From the NCBI GenBank assembly GCA_007120055.1, contig SKOL01000341.1, positions 1 through 9,265 of the forward strand: DNA of 9,265 nucleotides, given 5' to 3'. This stretch comes from Anaerobacillus sp. GTDB lineage: Bacteria; Bacillota; Bacilli; Bacillales_H; Anaerobacillaceae. The notes below the pieces were generated by a model. It saw nothing but the letters and a program-made list of their open reading frames with translations, had not been told where the DNA came from and searched no databases. A program made the position numbers and the translations under genes. Below are positions 5,792 through 9,265 of this stretch, piece by piece (within the stretch, counting starts at the first letter, position 1; each line of letters begins with the position of its first letter).

Positions 5792-6760
5792 TTAGTTTTC
5801 TACCTGTTGTTTGATTAACCAAACGCCACCGATTACACCTGCATCATTTCCTAAAGTGGCAATCGTAATTTCAGCTCCTTCAGCTACACGCGGTAATGCA
5901 TATGCATCAAAGTGCTTTCTTACGTAACTCAGTAATAACTCTCCTGCTTTTGAGACGCCTCCCCCAAGGACAATCTTTTCTGGGTTTGTTGCATTAGCTA
6001 AATTAGCTATAGCAATACCTAAATGGAAACTTATTTCATCAATGACGTTTAATGCTAAACGATCATTATTTTTCGCGGCATCGAAAACGTCTTTTGCTGT
6101 AAGCGTTCCTTCACGATTAAAAACCGCAGCCAGCTCACTATCCGTATTCTTTTCTATAGCTTCTTTAGCAAGTCGTGCAATCCCCGTTGCTGAAGCAATT
6201 GTTTCTAAACAACCGGTTTTCCCGCAATTGCACGCTGCTCCGCCAGTTGCAATTGAAGTTATATGACCAATTTCCCCTGCCATACCGTTTACACCGTGTA
6301 AAATGTTTCCATTCGCGATTAGACCACCACCAACACCAGTCCCTAAAGTAACTGCTAATAAATTTTTTGCACCATCTCCGGCTCCACACCACATTTCCCC
6401 TAGAGCAGCTAAATTAGCATCATTATCTACAACGACAGGAAGACCTGTATCAACCTCTAAACGATCTTTGAGAGGAAAGTTTGTCCATCCGATATTTACC
6501 GCTCTGTAAATTAAGCCAGTATCCATATTAATAAACCCTGGTGCCCCTACTCCAATTCCAGCCAACTTTTCTTTTGGTTCTTCTAATTCATCTAGTTTAT
6601 TAAAAATAGATTTGCTAATATCTGTCGTTATTTGCTTTCCTTCATCTTGACAATTCGTCGGAATTTCCCATTTTTGTTTAATCTCACCATATGTATCGAT
6701 AAAAGCCATTTTTATCGTTGTTCCACCGATATCAACACCAACAAACCAATGATTACCCAT
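5792..6760 (-). CDS. glcK: Glucokinase GlcK (ROK family)
   Basis: Cytoplasmic enzyme that phosphorylates free glucose with ATP to glucose 6-phosphate, feeding glycolysis from sugars released inside the cell. The product (322 residues) aligns by eye along its whole length with B. subtilis GlcK (YqgR, 321): ATP-binding VDIGGTTIK (9-17), the substrate segment VVDNDANLAALGE with the catalytic Asp (about 110-122), TLGTGVGGG (about 137-145), GEIGH, and the ROK zinc motif CNCGKTGCLE (about 175-184). KIVLGGGVS near residue 260 and LGNDAGVIGG near the end are also conserved. A longer frame begins with TTG at 6767-6769, but the AGAGG site touches it; ATG at 6758-6760 is 8 bases from the site and matches family length. 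It starts 5 bases after the stop of the ABC-like gene, so the two are probably translated together. Confidence 0.95.
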   Translation of the reverse strand: MGNHWFVGVDIGGTTIKMAFIDTYGEIKQKWEIPTNCQDEGKQITTDISKSIFNKLDELEEPKEKLAGIGVGAPGFINMDTGLIYRAVNIGWTNFPLKDRLEVDTGLPVVVDNDANLAALGEMWCGAGDGAKNLLAVTLGTGVGGGLIANGNILHGVNGMAGEIGHITSIATGGAACNCGKTGCLETIASATGIARLAKEAIEKNTDSELAAVFNREGTLTAKDVFDAAKNNDRLALNVIDEISFHLGIAIANLANATNPEKIVLGGGVSKAGELLLSYVRKHFDAYALPRVAEGAEITIATLGNDAGVIGGVWLIKQQVEN

Positions 6761-6765
6761 AAAAA

Positions 6766-7872
6766 TCAACCTCTTCGCTTTAATTTTATTTCTGTTACAC
6801 CGTCAAAAAACAATAAATCTTTATAAGAATAATGTAGTAACAAGTTTTGACCTTCATATATTTTACCATTATTTTTTATTTCAGCAACTAGTGGTTCACC
6901 ACCAATATTTGAATAAACGGTGTAGTGGTCATCTGTTTCTTTTAAAAAATGAATAGGAAGTGAAACAGTAAACCCATCCTCTTTATTAATACATAACTCG
7001 TCTATATTTTGAAAACACATTGCTTTCATGCCAATAAAAACCGTTTGCCCTTCAAAAAGTAGAAGCCCTTTTTGTAAATAGTACGGCACCGTGAACGTTA
7101 GGCCTTTTGAAAAAAAAGCATTCGCTTTAAAGCAGCCCTTTATGTAAGTAATAGCAGTACGATCGATGTATTTTGTCACAAAAATTTGCTGAGGGTTGTC
7201 TAATAATTCTTTTTTCTCTCCGATTTGAACGATCGATTGATGATTCATTAAAATGGCGCGATCACATACCTCGAACCATTCACTAGTATAACTACTAAAA
7301 ATAACCACAGTGCTCCCATTCCAATTTCGTAAAAATTTTTTAAACACGGAAATAACAATTTTTCTTTTATTATTTGTCAATTCAAAAAATGGTTCTTCGA
7401 TGATTAATAACTTCGGCTTAGTTAAAATTGCCCGTAATAGAGCGACAATTAGTTTTTCGCGAAATGACAAATCTTTTACAAACGTATGAAAATTTAAGTT
7501 AATAAAAGTTTCTTCAGTTACTTTGCGAATATTTCTGTAAATCTCTTGTTCAGTTAGACCTTTTAACCTTAACGGTAAAGCTAAATAATGATAAATATTA
7601 TCCTTTATTCCTACTTCTACAAAATGATTATGAATAAATGCCACTTGTTCACTATAATTTTCTATTTTTTTTATATTTTCGCTTTCAAAGTAGATCGTCC
7701 CATGCCAATCTTCATCAAAGCCTAATAAAATTTTTTGCAATGCTTCTTTACCTTCATTTACTGGACCAGTAATAAGAAGCCATTCATTTTCATAAATGGC
7801 AAGTGAAACATCTTTTAGTTCAAAACGGTTTTCTGTTCTTTTCCAAAGATCTTTAATTGAGAGTATATTCAT
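6766..7872 (-). CDS. Degenerate MalK-like ABC ATPase (probable pseudo-ATPase) in the glcK operon
   Basis: A 368-residue protein with the layout of sugar-importer ATPases (MalK/MsmX/UgpC): nucleotide-binding domain (about 1-225) and a C-terminal TOBE-like region (about 230-365), with VFIGMKAMCF where relatives have the LGIRPE strand and a closing DLLFFDGVTEIKL like the HLFD..TG end. Key residues are changed. Walker A reads GPVNEGKEA (36-44): Lys kept, but middle Gly and Ser/Thr lost. The Q-loop reads AFIHNH with no Gln; the signature is LSFRE (135-139) instead of LSGGQ; Walker B is LLIIEEP (155-161), with Glu for the Mg-binding Asp; the switch His is replaced in IFSSYT. The frame is intact, so this is not ordinary decay. 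ATG at 7870-7872 is chosen because GGTGA lies 6-7 bases upstream; GTG at 7879-7881 has no site. It lies between yqgQ and glcK, which are adjacent in B. subtilis. A regulatory or heterodimer-partner role is inference. Confidence 0.85.
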   Translation of the reverse strand: MNILSIKDLWKRTENRFELKDVSLAIYENEWLLITGPVNEGKEALQKILLGFDEDWHGTIYFESENIKKIENYSEQVAFIHNHFVEVGIKDNIYHYLALPLRLKGLTEQEIYRNIRKVTEETFINLNFHTFVKDLSFREKLIVALLRAILTKPKLLIIEEPFFELTNNKRKIVISVFKKFLRNWNGSTVVIFSSYTSEWFEVCDRAILMNHQSIVQIGEKKELLDNPQQIFVTKYIDRTAITYIKGCFKANAFFSKGLTFTVPYYLQKGLLLFEGQTVFIGMKAMCFQNIDELCINKEDGFTVSLPIHFLKETDDHYTVYSNIGGEPLVAEIKNNGKIYEGQNLLLHYSYKDLLFFDGVTEIKLKRRG

Positions 7873-7912
7873 TCTATTCACCTAAACATATTGTTTCACA
7901 CTCTCTTTAAAA

Positions 7913-8119
7913 TCAATCATTTTTTGCTTTTGTAAGCTCACTAAACTCTTTTTTTAGGATCATTATTCCTTGCTGGAATGATTTTGCATCGATCATATTC
8001 CATTCATATAATTGCCTTAGCTCCATTTCAAAAAGTTCTAAGTCTCCTAGTCGATCACCAGTATAAACAAATGCTCCATACTTTTGTAAAAATTGACGTA
8101 AATCATACATTGAATTCAT
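7913..8119 (-). CDS. yqgQ: YqgQ family protein (DUF910)
   Basis: Small cytoplasmic protein of 68 residues, of unknown function, that precedes glcK in many Bacillus genomes. The YGAFVYTGDR segment (14-23), an acidic LGDLELFEMELRQLYEW helix (24-40) and a third helix ending in a charged tail match B. subtilis YqgQ by eye; the family is a small three-helix bundle. The ATG at 8117-8119 is 6 bases after AAAGGTGA; an ATG four bases before it is out of frame and soon stops. Its ATGA overlaps the stop of an open frame that continues from the upstream membrane protein gene. The next gene starts about 40 bases after it, so yqgQ, the ABC-like gene and glcK look like one operon. Confidence 0.92.
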   Translation of the reverse strand: MNSMYDLRQFLQKYGAFVYTGDRLGDLELFEMELRQLYEWNMIDAKSFQQGIMILKKEFSELTKAKND

Positions 8120-8217
8120 TCATCTTCACCTTTACTTTTCTTCTTGATCCATTGTGGTTTCATAATACCATTCACTACATCTAGTTGTGCTAAAAGAGCA
8201 TTATGAATTTCATTATA
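8116..8217 (-). other. Open frame of 33 codons continuing past the stop of the membrane protein gene
   Basis: Directly after the TAA (8218-8220) of the membrane protein gene, the same frame stays open for 33 codons and ends at TGA (8116-8118), which overlaps the ATG of yqgQ as ATGA. The encoded tail looks protein-like: a helix-like part containing EIHNALLAQLDVVNGIM, then the basic-acidic end KPQWIKKKSKGEDE. It has no good start codon with a ribosome site of its own. It may be a former C-terminal tail cut off by a nonsense change, a sequencing error at the TAA, or chance. Confidence 0.4.
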
Positions 8218-8727
8218 TTATATCAGTTTAAAAAGTCCGATGAAAAGTAGTGGTACTAATGGTAATAAAGCTAATAATTGTGAACTTCTATGCCGGTAAA
8301 GGATTTGGTATACCGCCATAAAACCTAAAAATGCACCACCAACGAAAATAATTGTAAAAAGAATCGATAGCCACAACGATAGCTCTAGTACTCCGAGTTC
8401 CATTCCAATGAAAAAAAAGAAAATAATAAATATACTTAATGAAACAGGTTCTTGTTTTACATATCCAAATGCCGGGTCATATTTCCATATTAAAAACCCA
8501 ATTAATCCTAAGCAAAATAAGCCAAACATAATGCTCATTCCCGTAGTACCGATAAATCCAACGACTTTAATACCAAAAAACATTCCAATATAAGAAAACA
8601 AAAAAAACGCAAGGCCAACGACGATAAATAAAGATTGATGTGGATCTATTCGCCTTGAAACGAGTAAGCCACCAGTTGAGACGCCAATAAATAAAACTGT
8701 TATAATTGCAGAAATAATCGTTAACAT
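8218..8727 (-). CDS. Hypothetical integral membrane protein, five predicted helices
   Basis: Not recognised. The 169-residue product is very hydrophobic, with likely membrane helices at about residues 2-23, 31-51, 55-82, 95-118 and 119-142, and a last hydrophobic stretch at about 149-168. Short charged links contain RRIDPHQ (25-31) and a KYDPAFGYVKQEP stretch (about 82-94). In B. subtilis the rhomboid protease gene yqgP lies before yqgQ, but this protein is much shorter and lacks the rhomboid GxSG serine motif, so it is not YqgP. ATG at 8725-8727 follows a weak GGGGG site 9 bases upstream. It appears to head the operon with yqgQ, the ABC-like gene and glcK, and it is divergent from the yueI-like gene. 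The frame continues open past its stop codon as noted in a separate entry. Confidence 0.8.
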   Translation of the reverse strand: MLTIISAIITVLFIGVSTGGLLVSRRIDPHQSLFIVVGLAFFLFSYIGMFFGIKVVGFIGTTGMSIMFGLFCLGLIGFLIWKYDPAFGYVKQEPVSLSIFIIFFFFIGMELGVLELSLWLSILFTIIFVGGAFLGFMAVYQILYRHRSSQLLALLPLVPLLFIGLFKLI

Positions 8728-8753
8728 GTCTTCTCGCCCCCAAAATTTAAGTC

Positions 8754-8784
8754 TTGTATTAGTTTATGTCGCAATGTTTATATT
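8754..8784 (+). promoter_or_regulatory. Candidate promoter for the yueI-like gene in the divergent intergenic region
   Basis: Plus-strand TTGTAT (8754-8759) and TTTATATT (8777-8784) lie at 17-19 bases, a weak match to SigA boxes, and would give a leader of about 55 bases. The opposite strand of the same 120-base region must hold the promoter of the membrane protein operon; TTGTCC followed 17 bases on by ACATAA is a weak candidate. Confidence 0.25.
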
Positions 8785-8846
8785 AAGGACAAGAAACTTA
8801 AATTACTTATTTGGACGATGGTTTGAGAGATGAAGGAGGAGCAAGT

Positions 8847-9251
8847 GTGGCAAAAAGTAAATTAGAAAAAATTTTAATGCAAGGCATTCATGGAACGATT
8901 GAAACTCTCCCAGAAGAAAGAGCTTTATTTTTATCTACTATTAGTGAACGAATTTATTTAGCTTTAACAAATAGACAAGTTATCCATAAAGGCATGTACA
9001 AAGACGCAATTGAAATTATGCAATCCAAAAAAAACATCCACCTGTATATTAATGGAGAACTAACATATAGTCTTTATTCTAACTATATAAAAGAAGCCTC
9101 AAAATATAAAATTGCTTTTACGATCGTAAACGACGGTCATGATACTCCTATCGGTCTCGTCATCGCAAGCGATACTGCTATTAATAACAGTGGGCAATTT
9201 AACTTTTTTGTAGAAGATGATATTTTCGAGAGAGATATGGGGGAGTTTTGA
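8847..9251 (+). CDS. yueI: YueI family protein (DUF1694)
   Basis: Cytoplasmic protein of 134 residues, unknown function; the family is widespread in Bacillota. It matches B. subtilis YueI by eye throughout: LMQGIHGTIETLPEER near the N-terminus (YueI has LQQGMYGPLETKPDER), then LALTNRQV, LYINGELTYSLYSNYIKEAS and a C-terminal IASDTAINN with a final acidic EDDIFERD. These are alternating strands and helices of a ribosomal-L7Ae/L30e-like fold, as described for the family. GTG at 8847-8849 is chosen because AAGGAGGA lies 6 bases upstream; an in-frame TTG at 8811 would put that site inside the gene. It is the only plus-strand gene and diverges from the membrane protein operon. Its stop codon lies within a 7-base tandem repeat. 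Confidence 0.92.
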   Translation: MAKSKLEKILMQGIHGTIETLPEERALFLSTISERIYLALTNRQVIHKGMYKDAIEIMQSKKNIHLYINGELTYSLYSNYIKEASKYKIAFTIVNDGHDTPIGLVIASDTAINNSGQFNFFVEDDIFERDMGEF

Positions 9252-9265
9252 GTTTTGAGTTTTGA
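9244..9265. repeat. 7-base tandem repeat (AGTTTTG) x3 at the yueI-like stop
   Basis: AGTTTTG occurs three times in a row (9244-9250, 9251-9257, 9258-9264) and reaches the window edge, so it may continue. The unit starts in the last codons of the yueI-like gene. Because the period is 7, TGA falls in all three reading frames (9249-9251, 9256-9258, 9263-9265). Confidence 0.85.

Noticed and set aside
6165..6392. Minus-strand open frame rich in Trp, Arg and Cys inside glcK
   Set aside because: Alternate-frame shadow of the conserved glucokinase; composition is unlike a real protein and the GlcK frame is intact.
6766..7872. Calling the ABC-like gene a pseudogene
   Set aside because: The frame is uninterrupted over 368 codons with a good start and a coupled downstream gene; changes are confined to catalytic motifs, with domain layout kept.
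8218..8727. Rhomboid protease YqgP, by analogy with B. subtilis gene order
   Set aside because: The product is too short and lacks the GxSG catalytic serine motif and the C-terminal TPR region.
8811..8846. TTG start for the yueI-like gene
   Set aside because: The strong AAGGAGGA site lies within this stretch, 6 bases before GTG 8847; the shorter product also matches YueI length.

Overview
The window looks like chromosomal DNA of a low-GC, spore-forming-type Bacillota, most likely a Bacillaceae member. Evidence: AT-rich composition with strong AAGGAGG-type ribosome binding sites, a Bacillus-type ROK glucokinase with YqgQ beside it, a YueI-family protein, and a TPP riboswitch with an intrinsic terminator ahead of thiamine genes. 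Almost everything is read from the minus strand; only the yueI-like gene at the right end is on the plus strand.

From left to right. (1) Positions 1-~115 carry three consecutive hairpins that resemble the right end of an IS200/IS605-type element (possible TnpB guide-RNA scaffold), with the rest of the element off the left edge. (2) A minus-strand operon, fetA-fetB plus an unrecognised membrane-anchored protein (128-2222): an ABC ATPase and a UPF0014/FetB permease, the family linked to metal (iron) export. (3) A compact thiamine operon, thiE-thiS-thiD (2314-3986), preceded by a transcription terminator (about 4044-4088) and a TPP riboswitch (about 4112-4269). The riboswitch has an unusually long P3 arm that appears to contain a remnant of a dispersed Bacillaceae repeat. 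thiG, thiF and thiO/thiH are absent from the window. (4) A lipoprotein with propeller-like sequence (4379-5506), perhaps YqgU-like. (5) A gene-free stretch with two strong neighbouring palindromes (5641-5769). (6) A minus-strand operon: a five-helix membrane protein (8218-8727), yqgQ (7913-8119), a degenerate MalK-like ABC ATPase (6766-7872), and glcK glucokinase (5792-6760). (7) A divergently transcribed yueI-like gene (8847-9251), ending in a 7-base tandem repeat at the window edge.

The genes are mostly core metabolism: thiamine phosphate synthesis under TPP control, glucose phosphorylation, and metal efflux. The most unusual item is the ABC-ATPase-like protein between yqgQ and glcK. It keeps the overall plan of a sugar-importer ATPase, including the C-terminal TOBE-like region, but has lost the Walker A Ser/Thr, the LSGGQ signature, the Q-loop Gln and the switch His. 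It looks like a pseudo-ATPase built into a glucokinase operon. Other items worth a look are the repeat inside the TPP riboswitch, the palindromic unit after glcK, and the open frame that continues past the stop codon of the membrane protein up to the yqgQ start.
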